The translations under genes and the position numbers were made by a program. From the NCBI GenBank assembly GCA_024169445.1, contig JALKFA010000001.1:4340001-4404000 (forward strand): a DNA stretch of 64,000 nt. The letters are read 5' to 3'. Source of the stretch: Buttiauxella agrestis ATCC 33320 (GTDB lineage Bacteria > Pseudomonadota > Gammaproteobacteria > Enterobacterales > Enterobacteriaceae). Position 1 is the stretch's first letter. Each line of letters begins with the position of its first letter. The notes under the pieces were generated by a model that saw only the letters and a list, made by a program, of their open reading frames with translations, did no database searches and was not told the origin of the DNA. Below, one piece after another: positions 51,625 through 60,192 of the stretch.

Positions 51625-52341
51625 TTGCATCTCCTCCTTTCACTGCTAATCGCCATGCTGATTATTTTCTGGAGAGCCAGAAAAAAAGCAAAGCGAGCTA
51701 AAACCAGAACAGCGCAAGAACCAGGAAAAGAACATCTTGAGAAAAGACGCCACGATACCCGTCGACGCCAATGGGCACTGGCGCTGGCTGATATTCTCAT
51801 GTTGCGTAACGGGCTGAAAACTAAAGACATCACGCTAACGTTCAAGATTGATAACGCTAAACGCCAGCAACTGGCGCAACAGGTAAAAAAAGAACTCGGG
51901 CTGAAAGAAGATCTTGATGGCGGCGCACTACGCGGACAAGTGGCTGATATTTTAAATCATTGGCCTGGCGGTGTGGGTCAAACACCCTACGGTTTTTATG
52001 ACCAGTTAGCCGCCCGTGGGCAGGTACGCGACGCACTGGCTTTCGACTGCGCGCGCACCGCCTTTTTAACACGCTGCATCGCCGGGTTAGGCTGGTGCAG
52101 TGACGAACAAGCGTGGCTGGTTTTACTGCTCAACGCCCAGCGCGCCCAGGACTGTTTCAGCAGTTGGGAAGATTACGCCACCGCCTACGTGCGCGCTCGC
52201 CAGATCTGGCTGGAGCTCCACCGCACCCCAGCGACGGTTGCCGGGCGCGATCTCCAGATCGTCATGCAATATCTGGAGGATCCGTTCAGTCACTGGCGGG
52301 CATTGCCGTGGAATGAATTTAAAATTTTCGAACTGAATTGA
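51625..52341 (+). CDS. DUF1266-type membrane-anchored protein (accessory cassette, gene 3)
   Basis: 238 residues. An N-terminal membrane anchor (LLLSLLIAMLIIFW, residues 3-16) is followed by a basic stretch and a DUF1266-like domain: WALALADILMLRNG, the core CIAGLGWCSDEQAWLVLL (about 152-169), then SWEDYATAYVRARQIW and the C-terminal HWRALPWNEF. These resemble E. coli YbeU/YbeR-type proteins of unknown function. The start is a TTG at 51625 with a strong GAGAGGAAG Shine-Dalgarno 5-8 bp upstream, 2 bp after the PcfJ-like stop; an ATG at 51655 would remove most of the anchor. It overlaps nothing downstream, but gene 4 starts 12 bp later. Confidence 0.8.
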   Translation: MHLLLSLLIAMLIIFWRARKKAKRAKTRTAQEPGKEHLEKRRHDTRRRQWALALADILMLRNGLKTKDITLTFKIDNAKRQQLAQQVKKELGLKEDLDGGALRGQVADILNHWPGGVGQTPYGFYDQLAARGQVRDALAFDCARTAFLTRCIAGLGWCSDEQAWLVLLLNAQRAQDCFSSWEDYATAYVRARQIWLELHRTPATVAGRDLQIVMQYLEDPFSHWRALPWNEFKIFELN

Positions 52342-52352
52342 GGGATGAACAC

Positions 52353-54461
52353 ATGGAACTGAACGATGCCGTTATTAACGCCACCGCGACAATGTGTAAC
52401 AGCAAAATGGAGGAAAATAGCGGGCAACGAGAGTGGTTTATCGCCGATATTGCCAGCCAGCTGCAAGCGAAACACTACGACGAACTGGACGCCCTGTTTA
52501 ACCATGCGCTGGCGGAAAGCTTCACCAGCCGCGAGGCGGAAAGACGCTACTTCCACGCCTGGACACAGATGTGTAACCCCCTCAATGATATGGAGCCACT
52601 GGTTGAAGCTGGCCCAGAAGGGTTGGCGCTGATCAAAGCCTGGCAAAATGCCCGCCCGCGTTCCACTCACGCCTGGCTTGCCGAAGCGCAATACTGGAAC
52701 CATCGTGCCTGGCTATACCGCAGCTACGGCTGGGCGCGCGATACGACGGACGCAATGTGGGTTTGCGCCAGCGCCTGCAATGAACAGATGGTGATTGCTG
52801 CAATCAACGCTATTGACTGCGAACCGCGCCAGTGGATGGCGGCCTCACTCGCCAGCACCAACGCGCAGGTATTTGGCGAACCCGACTGGCTGGCTGATTT
52901 TCTGGAAGGTGCAGAGACTGCTGGCGCCGCTGGCGTACCGAAACTGGCTAAATTTCATCTGCGTTCACCGCAAGAAATGGACGCGCTGATGGCGTATTCC
53001 GGTTTATCACTGGACAAAGCCGTCTGCCCCTCCCTGCCACGCCCACAGGTGCTGCCAGCACCCGACAACGAATCCCCCCAAAAATACTGGATAACAGTAT
53101 GTCTGGCCATTTTCCCGACGGCATACCACGCGCTGGACGAGTATCTTCCGTTTCGCATGCCACGCTGGCGCGGTTCCCATCAAGAAATTGAGGAGTTCCT
53201 CGCATCGCCATCCTGTGCGCATCTGTCTGATAGCGAGCGTGAGCACCTGGAACTGCTGATCTGGTGGGACGAATGCCGCGACCTGCGCATCAAAGATATT
53301 GACTCCCCAGCAATCCTTGAGAAAACCATCGCCAAAGCGGAAGCCATTGCCTGCCATGCCCGCAACCAGGAAGACCGCCACAATGCGCTGGAATGGTTGC
53401 TGGACTGCTATGACGACTCAAAGAATGAAGAAGCACTTTGGCGCTGTATCCAGCGAGTAGTCATGGAGAAAAAGAGCCTAAGTAACTATTTCACCTATCA
53501 GGCACTCAAATTTGCGCTCCGCGATTTCCCGGACAGCCACTGGATTTATAATTTTATTTGCCAAAACTCACAACAGGCAGAAGGCTGGGCGGCGTTGATT
53601 TATCGCGGTTATTTCCAGCACGCAGGGCTGTTTGGCTTTGAGAAAAATGAACAACAGGGTAACGCCTGGCTTGCGAAAGTTTCAGCCATAAAATACAGCG
53701 CGACCTGGAAATGGACCATCCGCTCCTTCGGCTGGCTCAACCGCCCGGAGTATTGCGTAGCGCTGGCAGAAGCTGGTGCGCAGCGTAATATCCCCGGCGC
53801 ACTCCAATGGCTGGGTGATGAATATAACAATCGTATCGATGGCACTCTTGTCCCTTATCAAACCGCGACTGCACTGGACTGTTATCAGCGCGCCGCACAA
53901 ATTTTGCTTGAGCAAATCGCCCTTCGCGACAGCACGCGGAGCCTGATCGCCAATGGCGGTTATAGCGAATATGAAGCGGATTTACGGGATATTCATTTCA
54001 GCCTCGCTATCTGTAATCAGCGATTGTGCGAGGAAGAAAGCGACTGCGCTAAGTGGCCCGGCTACGAAAAAAATCTGCTGGATAACCTCTGGCAGGCGCA
54101 CCAGTTGGGTCACGAACAGGCCTGGGCGCTATTCATGCTCAATATTTTTGAAGTCACCGATTTGACGCTGGCACATGCGCATTTGGCGCTGGTGCAGGAA
54201 GAAGCTAACAAAGGCACGTTGCAGGCGATGGTGACGCTGTCGCGTTTGTATGGCAACAAGCAGGATAAGACGTTGTTTAATATCAAACAAAGTGCGAGAT
54301 GGGCCCATTTTGCCGAAGCACTCTATCCGGATAGTGATGTGGTAAGAGATTGCCTGGCTGTGGTGCATTTTGACACGTTCTGGAAACGTTTACGTTACGC
54401 CTGGCACACCGCACGTATCCCGGCCTCCGAATTGCCAGGCGAGGTCAACCCGATGGTGTAG
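52353..54461 (+). CDS. DUF4034/Sel1-like repeat protein (accessory cassette, gene 4)
   Basis: 702 residues from ATG 52353 (AGGG 9 bp upstream); a TTG at 52338 overlapping the previous stop would add five residues. No signal peptide or membrane segment. The N-terminal third resembles DUF4034 (LIKAWQNARPRSTHAWLAEA, then YWNHRAWLYRSYGWARDTTD). The rest is alpha-helical with Sel1/TPR-like repeats, for example RNIPGALQWLGDEYNN (about 480-495) and KGTLQAMVTLSRLYGN (about 620-635), which usually bind proteins. In E. coli similar proteins occur in the ybe cluster with DUF1266 partners. Function unknown; a scaffold role is only a guess. Confidence 0.8.
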   Translation: MELNDAVINATATMCNSKMEENSGQREWFIADIASQLQAKHYDELDALFNHALAESFTSREAERRYFHAWTQMCNPLNDMEPLVEAGPEGLALIKAWQNARPRSTHAWLAEAQYWNHRAWLYRSYGWARDTTDAMWVCASACNEQMVIAAINAIDCEPRQWMAASLASTNAQVFGEPDWLADFLEGAETAGAAGVPKLAKFHLRSPQEMDALMAYSGLSLDKAVCPSLPRPQVLPAPDNESPQKYWITVCLAIFPTAYHALDEYLPFRMPRWRGSHQEIEEFLASPSCAHLSDSEREHLELLIWWDECRDLRIKDIDSPAILEKTIAKAEAIACHARNQEDRHNALEWLLDCYDDSKNEEALWRCIQRVVMEKKSLSNYFTYQALKFALRDFPDSHWIYNFICQNSQQAEGWAALIYRGYFQHAGLFGFEKNEQQGNAWLAKVSAIKYSATWKWTIRSFGWLNRPEYCVALAEAGAQRNIPGALQWLGDEYNNRIDGTLVPYQTATALDCYQRAAQILLEQIALRDSTRSLIANGGYSEYEADLRDIHFSLAICNQRLCEEESDCAKWPGYEKNLLDNLWQAHQLGHEQAWALFMLNIFEVTDLTLAHAHLALVQEEANKGTLQAMVTLSRLYGNKQDKTLFNIKQSARWAHFAEALYPDSDVVRDCLAVVHFDTFWKRLRYAWHTARIPASELPGEVNPMV

Positions 54462-54518
54462 CCGTTTACTCAGGCGCTCACTGGCGATACAATGCCCGCC
54501 CTAAAATTGTGCCTTAAA

Positions 54519-54560
54519 ACCATCGCATCCTGTGCGGTGGTTCTGACCTGAAATCAGAAC
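54519..54560 (+). other. Two tandem hairpins in the trhP leader
   Basis: ACCATCGCA/TGCGGTGGT (54519-54541, about 9 bp with one G-U pair, 5-nt loop) is immediately followed by GTTCTGA/TCAGAAC (54540-54560, 7 bp). They end 9 nt before the trhP ATG. No T-run follows, so they are not typical terminators. They may affect translation of trhP. Confidence 0.5.
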
Positions 54561-54569
54561 GAGAAAATC

Positions 54570-55931
54570 ATGTTTAAACCAGAACTTCTTTCGCCAGCCG
54601 GAACGCTGAAAAATATGCGTTACGCCTTCGCCTATGGCGCCGATGCTGTGTATGCGGGCCAACCGCGTTACAGCCTGCGGGTGCGCAATAACGAATTCAA
54701 TCACGAAAACCTGCAACTGGGCATCAACGAAGCCCATGAGCTGGGTAAAAAATTCTACGTGGTTGTCAACATTGCCCCGCACAACGCCAAGCTGAAAACC
54801 TTTATCCGTGACCTGAAACCGGTTATCGATATGGGCCCGGATGCGCTGATCATGTCCGATCCTGGTTTAATCATGATGGTGCGTGAAGCATTCCCGGAAA
54901 TGGATGTTCACCTTTCGGTGCAAGCCAACGCCGTAAACTGGGCAACCGTGAAGTTCTGGAAACAAATGGGGCTGACCCGCGTGATCCTTTCCCGTGAACT
55001 GTCACTCGAAGAGATCGCCGAAGTGCGTGAACAAGTGCCGGATATGGAACTGGAAATTTTCGTTCACGGCGCATTGTGCATGGCTTATTCAGGCCGCTGC
55101 CTGCTTTCTGGTTACATCAACAAGCGCGACCCGAACCAGGGAACCTGCACCAACGCCTGCCGTTGGGAATACAAAGTTGAAGAAGGCAAAGAAGATGATG
55201 TCGGTAATATCGTGCATCTTCATGAGCCGATTCCGGTACAAAATATCGAGCCAACTTTGGGCGCAGGCGCACCGACTGACAAAGTGTTTATGATGGAAGA
55301 AGCCAAACGCCCAGGTGAATACATGACCGCGTTCGAAGACGAACACGGCACTTACATCATGAACTCGAAAGATCTGCGCGCCATTGAACACGTTGAACGC
55401 CTGACCAAAATGGGTGTGCACTCACTGAAAATCGAAGGCCGCACCAAATCCTATTACTACTGCGCGCGTACCGCTCAGGTTTATCGCCGCGCGATTGACG
55501 ATGCCGCTGCCGGTAAGCCATTCGACCCAACGCTGCTGACCACACTTGAAGGTTTGGCACATCGCGGCTACACCGAAGGTTTCTTGCGCCGTCACAATCA
55601 CGACTCGTATCAGAATTATGATTACGGCCATTCGGTTTCTGAAACCCAACAGTTTGTCGGCGAATTTACCGGTGAGCGTCGTGGCGAGCTGGCGGCGGTA
55701 AAAGTGAAGAATAAATTCCTGCTCGGCGACAGCCTGGAATTAATGACGCCGCAAGGTAACGTCACTTTCACCCTCGAAGTGCTGGAAAATACTAAAGCGC
55801 AGCCGATTGACGTGGCTCCGGGCGATGGTCACACCGTATGGATGCCTGTGCCGGAAGATGTCTCGCTGGATTATGCGCTGCTGATGCGCAATTTGGCAGG
55901 TCAGACCTCACGCGATCCACACGCTAAATAG
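54570..55931 (+). CDS. trhP: TrhP (YegQ), tRNA U34 hydroxylation protein
   Basis: 453 residues, the E. coli length. A peptidase U32-family protein that hydroxylates uridine 34 (ho5U, precursor of cmo5U) in tRNAs, using prephenate-derived input. The family signature region EIFVHGALCMAYSGRCLLSG (about residues 163-182) with conserved cysteines, and the downstream GTCTNACRW, which together bind a Fe-S centre in the family, are intact. MFKPELLSPAGTLKNMRYAF matches homologue N-termini. It lies just upstream of the CyaR locus, as in E. coli. Confidence 0.97.
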   Translation: MFKPELLSPAGTLKNMRYAFAYGADAVYAGQPRYSLRVRNNEFNHENLQLGINEAHELGKKFYVVVNIAPHNAKLKTFIRDLKPVIDMGPDALIMSDPGLIMMVREAFPEMDVHLSVQANAVNWATVKFWKQMGLTRVILSRELSLEEIAEVREQVPDMELEIFVHGALCMAYSGRCLLSGYINKRDPNQGTCTNACRWEYKVEEGKEDDVGNIVHLHEPIPVQNIEPTLGAGAPTDKVFMMEEAKRPGEYMTAFEDEHGTYIMNSKDLRAIEHVERLTKMGVHSLKIEGRTKSYYYCARTAQVYRRAIDDAAAGKPFDPTLLTTLEGLAHRGYTEGFLRRHNHDSYQNYDYGHSVSETQQFVGEFTGERRGELAAVKVKNKFLLGDSLELMTPQGNVTFTLEVLENTKAQPIDVAPGDGHTVWMPVPEDVSLDYALLMRNLAGQTSRDPHAK

Positions 55932-55966
55932 TTAATTTAGGGGATTTTTTAGCGCAAGAGGATTTC

Positions 55967-56009
55967 TTAGAAACCGATCACATACCGCTTCGTTAGATGC
56001 GGTTATTAT
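55967..56009 (+). promoter_or_regulatory. CRP-dependent promoter of cyaR
   Basis: A degenerate CRP site TTAGA-N6-TCACA (55967-55982) is centred exactly 41.5 bp before the expected RNA start at 56016, the class II position. A -10 TATTAT (56004-56009) lies 6 bp before the start; no good -35 is visible, as expected for an activator-dependent promoter. CyaR of E. coli is cAMP-CRP dependent. Confidence 0.7.
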
Positions 56010-56044
56010 CGCTGAGCTGAAAAACATAACCCATAAATTCAAGC

Positions 56045-56169
56045 TATACCCTAAATAATTCGAATTGTAGAAAGGCGGCAACGCAGTGAATCCCCAGTCA
56101 CTTATTCAAGTAAGTGACTGGGGTGAACGAGGAAAGCCAACGCATCTACAATTTGAATATGATGGGTAT
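56045..56169. repeat. ERIC element inserted within cyaR
   Basis: About 125 bp, flanked by TATACCC and GGGTAT termini. The core contains AAGTAAGTGACTGGGGTGA, the sequence used in the classic ERIC2 primer, and a perfect 13-bp central palindrome CCCCAGTCACTTA / TAAGTGACTGGGG (56092-56104, 56111-56123). Terminal segments (TTCGAATTGTAGAAAGGCGG and the complementary CATCTACAATTTGAA) also pair, as in ERIC/IRU elements. Confidence 0.95.
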
Positions 56170-56189
56170 GTACCAGGAACCACCTCATT

Positions 56190-56226
56190 GGCCTGTGCAA
56201 TCTCCCTTGCGCAGGCCTTCTTTTTT
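56190..56226 (+). terminator. Intrinsic terminator of CyaR
   Basis: An 11-bp stem GGCCTGTGCAA / TTGCGCAGGCC (one G-U pair) with the loop TCTCCC, then TTCTTTTTT. It is the CyaR terminator and Hfq tail; the autotransporter gene on the other strand ends 31 bp further on. Confidence 0.93.
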
Positions 56227-56257
56227 GTACCCGCTTAAAGAATGAGGTGTATTAACA

Positions 56258-58492
56258 TTACCAGTGGTAGGAATAACTCAACCCAACCTGCATACCGTCG
56301 TTCTGATAATCAGTCGTCTGGTAACCGACATTCCCGCGCAGGGTTGAATTAGGGGTGATGTAATAATTTACGCCGACTTGTGCATAAGGCTTAACGCTTT
56401 GGCTATCGCCACGGTCGTAAATAGAATCCGCATCGTTGACATACTGAATCAAGCCGGTGAACGCATCACGTTTATGATGAAGCTTAATATCAGCACCGAC
56501 ACCAGCATCTAATTCGACAGACTCAGTGAGCTGATGATTCATATCAACACCTAACTGAAGATCGAAGTTTTCATTGCCCATGCGCCCATAAGTGGCAGGG
56601 AAATCAATATTATCTTGTTCAGTGTAACCGGCACGAGAAACCTTATGATATTTCAGCGCAGCCAGTGGGGTTACGCGTGTTTGTTCGTTGAGAACAATAC
56701 CGTAACTGGCGGTTAAGCTGGCGTAATAACCTTTAATTTTAGAATTCCCTTTGCCCGCTTCTGTCCCATATTGAGCGGCACGGCTAATTTCCAGCCCTTG
56801 TTGTAAGAAGGCCGCTGAAATTTCCGAACTGAAGCCGACGTTATCTTTATTTTCCTGGTAACGTAACCACGTCCCCACGCCAGGTTGGTTATTCCCGCTG
56901 GTTTTATAACCTTCGACCAGATTAGTATGATTGGCTAAATTCAGTGACCCACCCATCGTCCAGTTTTCTGCCGGGAAACGGAATGAACCAAACAGACCTG
57001 TCGCAATACGGTTATTTTGGTGAACGTCATCATACTGGGTAAATAAACCTACACAGTGGTCACTATCACCCATCTGGCAACGGCTTTCAGCCAGGTTATA
57101 TAACGCTGTCTGATAGAGATCGAGAATCTTATAGCCGTTTTCTGCCATTTTGTTGATTGACTGGCGTGTTTTATTAATATCAATCGGGTCTGATACCAAG
57201 GGCACTGTCGGCTCACGCGGATCAATCGGTACAATCGGGTCAACTGGTTTTGATGGTTGAGTGCGATCACCCGTGTCCGGCGGAACAATTGGGTCAACTG
57301 GCTTCTGCGGGTCAACCGGATCAACTGGTTTCGGTGGATCAACTGGGTCTACCGGTTTTGGTGGGTCAATCGGTTCAACGGGCTTCTGTGGTTCAACGGG
57401 TTTAGACGGCTCAAGTGGCGTCATACCTGTGGAGTAGTGTAATTTCCACAGTACTGCGCTCGTTTCGCCGTTATTCGTTTCTACATATCCGGCAACCACT
57501 TTGCCATCATCAGAAATCGCCTCGGCGCTGGACTCGCCACCATTCAGGCTTTTATCCAGAGGGCTTAGCTCGAACATTTTGTTCGCGCTTGAGACATAGA
57601 CAAATCCGCGCTGATTATCATCTTCATTCCATGAAGAACCGACAATAAATTCGCCATCATGTGAAACCGCAGATGCAGATGAAAAACCGGTATTGTCTTT
57701 TTTCAGGGTGCCCAGTTCTTTCATGCCTTCGGCATCAGTATGACGAAATGCATGCATTTCATCATTGTCATCATCTGAATAACCCACCGTCACCAGGCCA
57801 TTTGAAGAGACGGCATTGGCAGCGGATGAACCATCATTATTTTTACGCAAAGAACCTAATGAAACAGCACCTTTAGCATCAGTATATTTAAATGCCTGAG
57901 CTTCATTGTTGATTAACGCTCGGCCGACAATAACACTGCCATCGTAGTTGATGCCGTTGGCACTAGAAGGACCGGAATTGCTGTTAGTTAAAAATGAAAG
58001 CCCTTCAACTTCTGAAAAACGGTAGGCGTGTTGGTCTGCCAAACCAACAATGGTTTTACCATCACCAGATACCGCAAGAGCAGAAACTTCCTTAAGGCTT
58101 TTATCTTTACCTACAATGGTGACGTTACCCGTGACCAGGTTATATACATAGGCTTCTGACTCAGTGGCTTGAGCATCATTAAAGTAACCCGTCGCAACTT
58201 CACCGTTATCGGAAATCCCGGTGATATAAACATCACGACCATCGTTATTCAATACTGAGATATCAATATCCTGGCCATTTTTTTTGATAAATGAACGGTA
58301 AACCTGATCAGATATTTCATAGGTACCACCGATCACACTACCATCAGAAGATATTGCCGTACCTTGCCCGACATTTTTTAAAACCTCGAGTTCATAATCC
58401 ATTGTTGAAGCAGCATAAGAAATCGAGATATTAGAAACGATTAAAGATGCCAGCAATGACAATTTAAAATTGTTAGGTTTATTTAATTTCAT
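56258..58492 (-). CDS. Autotransporter with HAF-type repeat passenger
   Basis: 744 residues. A signal peptide (about 1-27, cleavage near SYA-AS) is followed by seven imperfect repeats of about 40-50 residues (residues about 35-350), each with an S-x-D/N-G-x-x-x-x-G core and an aromatic 'HAFRHT/HAYRFS/QAFKYT' end: the HAF family, probably beta-propeller-like. A proline-rich linker of PKPVDPVDP units covers about residues 358-435. The C-terminal part, about 460-744, is an autotransporter beta-barrel ending YSYHW, with the terminal aromatic typical of Bam substrates. No protease motif was seen, so an adhesin role is likely but unproven. It has a weak ribosome site and a 796-bp A+T-rich upstream region with a CRP-like site. 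No specific E. coli counterpart recognised. Confidence 0.9.
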   Translation of the reverse strand: MKLNKPNNFKLSLLASLIVSNISISYAASTMDYELEVLKNVGQGTAISSDGSVIGGTYEISDQVYRSFIKKNGQDIDISVLNNDGRDVYITGISDNGEVATGYFNDAQATESEAYVYNLVTGNVTIVGKDKSLKEVSALAVSGDGKTIVGLADQHAYRFSEVEGLSFLTNSNSGPSSANGINYDGSVIVGRALINNEAQAFKYTDAKGAVSLGSLRKNNDGSSAANAVSSNGLVTVGYSDDDNDEMHAFRHTDAEGMKELGTLKKDNTGFSSASAVSHDGEFIVGSSWNEDDNQRGFVYVSSANKMFELSPLDKSLNGGESSAEAISDDGKVVAGYVETNNGETSAVLWKLHYSTGMTPLEPSKPVEPQKPVEPIDPPKPVDPVDPPKPVDPVDPQKPVDPIVPPDTGDRTQPSKPVDPIVPIDPREPTVPLVSDPIDINKTRQSINKMAENGYKILDLYQTALYNLAESRCQMGDSDHCVGLFTQYDDVHQNNRIATGLFGSFRFPAENWTMGGSLNLANHTNLVEGYKTSGNNQPGVGTWLRYQENKDNVGFSSEISAAFLQQGLEISRAAQYGTEAGKGNSKIKGYYASLTASYGIVLNEQTRVTPLAALKYHKVSRAGYTEQDNIDFPATYGRMGNENFDLQLGVDMNHQLTESVELDAGVGADIKLHHKRDAFTGLIQYVNDADSIYDRGDSQSVKPYAQVGVNYYITPNSTLRGNVGYQTTDYQNDGMQVGLSYSYHW

Positions 58493-59288
58493 AATTAAAT
58501 TTATTACTTCCAGTAATTATAATATCCATGAAGTACAGGATACTTCTTAAGAAGAAGTACCAGTAGCGAGGTCACTTGTCATGACACGTATCTATATTGG
58601 GGGCGAAATATAATGCAACATAAGTGAAATTGACAAGATAATTGTGATAATTTTCATCGAAAAATAAGAGTGCGCGACTCTTAAAAATCATTAAAAATTG
58701 ATTACTGGAAATATTAAAACAATTCAAACACTGACATTATGTTACTGAAAAACATGACATAGATCACATTTTTTAGGCTCATTTTCAGCCTCATTCACGC
58801 TCGTTTTTCCCTGCCGAAGCGTTTGCCTGCGTGGTTACCGATCTAAGAAAAAGTCTTAGTGAATTATAGCAATTTAAAACCATTTAAAAGATAAAAAAAC
58901 CAACTCAAATGCAATTTAGTCGCATTTACATCCAAAAATCAACATAACACCAACTTCATCAACTGGTCTGATAACCCTGTTTTTAGTGTTGATGTTAGCT
59001 CGATACACCAGGGTTTTACACGCAATCAACGCAGATGAACCACCGTTATGCAGGCACGACTTTATCTGCCCATTAATTAATAGTGATATTGTTCAGGTTT
59101 AATTACGGGAAATATTGTTGACGTAATTCAAATAAATTAACTCGTGAAAAGTACAACATCCTATTAAAAATAAAATCTCTGCCATGGAACTTCTTTTTTG
59201 CTTAACTCCACAGACTCAGCCTGTTCTTACTCGTCATTGCCACAGATAAGATACACTCTGAACTCAACCACATTTCCAGAGGTGTACC
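58493..59288. other. Divergent autotransporter-yegS intergenic region
   Basis: 796 bp, strongly A+T-rich, with no open frame that looks like a gene. It contains a CRP-like site (58750-58771), a 12-bp palindrome CTTCTTAAGAAG (58543-58554), a CTAAGA/TCTTAG hairpin (58843-58859), and AACCCTG/CAGGGTT arms near 58974 and 59009. Promoters of the autotransporter and yegS are expected here, but I could not fix them. Confidence 0.6.
58750..58771. promoter_or_regulatory. Candidate CRP site
   Basis: AAACATGACATAGATCACATTT matches the 22-bp CRP consensus at about 18 positions; the right half AGATCACATTT is identical. It lies 258 bp from the autotransporter start, the more likely target, and 518 bp from yegS. 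Confidence 0.45.
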
Positions 59289-60188
59289 ATGGAGCAGTTT
59301 CCAGTCACGCTTATTATCCTGAACGGCAAAGGTGCGGAAAACGACATCTTGCGTAGCGCCGTGAAGGTCATGCGCGAAGAAGGATATACGTTACATATTC
59401 GCGTCACCTGGGAAAAAGGGGATGCGATTCGCTATGTGGAAGAAGCATCGCGCATAGGCGCGGATACCGTGGTTGCGGGCGGTGGCGATGGCACGATAAA
59501 CGAAGTGGCGACCGCGCTGGCGCAACTCGCCCCTGAACTTCGCCCGGTGTTAGGCATTCTCCCGCTAGGCACCGCCAATGATTTTGCCACCAGCGTCGGC
59601 ATTCCTCAGGAACTCGACAAAGCCTTGCAGCTAGCGATTGTCGGTAAAGGTGTCGATATCGACCTGGTGCAGGTTAACGAGTCTTACTTCTTTATCAACA
59701 TGGCGACCGGTGGTTTTGGCACGCGTATCACCACTGAAACACCAGAAAAACTAAAAGCCGCCCTGGGTGGTATCGCCTATTTTGTTCATGGTTTGATTCG
59801 CCTGGACACGCTCAAACCTGACCGCTGCGAAATTCGTGGGGAAGGTTTTGAATGGCAAGGTGATGCGCTGGTGATCGGTATCGGCAATGGCCGCCAGGCG
59901 GGCGGTGGGCAGGAACTTTGCCCGCAGGCATTGATTAATGATGGTTTGTTAGAGTTGCGGATTTTCACTGGCGAAGAGTTGCTGCCAGCAATTTTTAAAA
60001 CTCTCACGCAATCAGACGACAACCCCAATATTATTGATGGGCGTTCATCCTGGTTTGAGATAACCGCCCCGCACGACATTACCTTTAACCTTGATGGCGA
60101 GCCGTTGACCAGCCAGAAATTCCGCATTGATATCCATCCCAATGCGCTCAGTTGCCGCCTGCCACCAAACTGCCCGCTGCTGGGTTAG
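59289..60188 (+). CDS. yegS: YegS, lipid kinase
   Basis: 299 residues, the E. coli length. A DAGK-catalytic-domain kinase with phosphatidylglycerol kinase activity shown in vitro for E. coli and Salmonella YegS. The nucleotide-binding loop [17 protein letters not shown] (about residues 60-76), [19 protein letters not shown] (about 91-109) and the C-terminal beta-domain [12 protein letters not shown] are all present. Its stop is only 4 bp from the stop of the convergent FidL-like gene, so the two transcripts must overlap. Confidence 0.97.
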   Translation: MEQFPVTLIILNGKGAENDILRSAVKVMREEGYTLHIRVTWEKGDAIRYVEEASRIGADTVVAGGGDGTINEVATALAQLAPELRPVLGILPLGTANDFATSVGIPQELDKALQLAIVGKGVDIDLVQVNESYFFINMATGGFGTRITTETPEKLKAALGGIAYFVHGLIRLDTLKPDRCEIRGEGFEWQGDALVIGIGNGRQAGGGQELCPQALINDGLLELRIFTGEELLPAIFKTLTQSDDNPNIIDGRSSWFEITAPHDITFNLDGEPLTSQKFRIDIHPNALSCRLPPNCPLLG

Positions 60189-60192
60189 CGGG

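Larger units (their letters stand above)
56016..56226 (+). ncRNA. cyaR: CyaR (RyeE) small RNA, interrupted by an ERIC element
   Basis: Hfq-binding sRNA that represses ompX, luxS, nadE and others in E. coli (87 nt). The 5' end GCTGAAAAACATAACCCATA (from 56016) and the 3' part (TACCAGGAACCACCTC, then the terminator) both match E. coli CyaR, in the same trhP-downstream position. Between them is a complete ERIC element (56045-56169). Without it the RNA would be about 88 nt; with it about 211 nt. The anti-Shine-Dalgarno CCACCTC seed region and the Hfq-type terminator tail are in the 3' part and intact. Whether the longer RNA is stable or processed is unknown. Confidence 0.85.

Noticed and set aside
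57180-57420. The proline-rich repetitive stretch as a frameshift or assembly artefact
   Set aside because: The reading frame is continuous through all units, and such linkers are common between passenger and barrel of autotransporters.
58493-59288. A small RNA gene in the A+T-rich region upstream of the autotransporter
   Set aside because: Hairpins are present, but none is followed by a clear T-run with a matching promoter; I cannot support an sRNA here.
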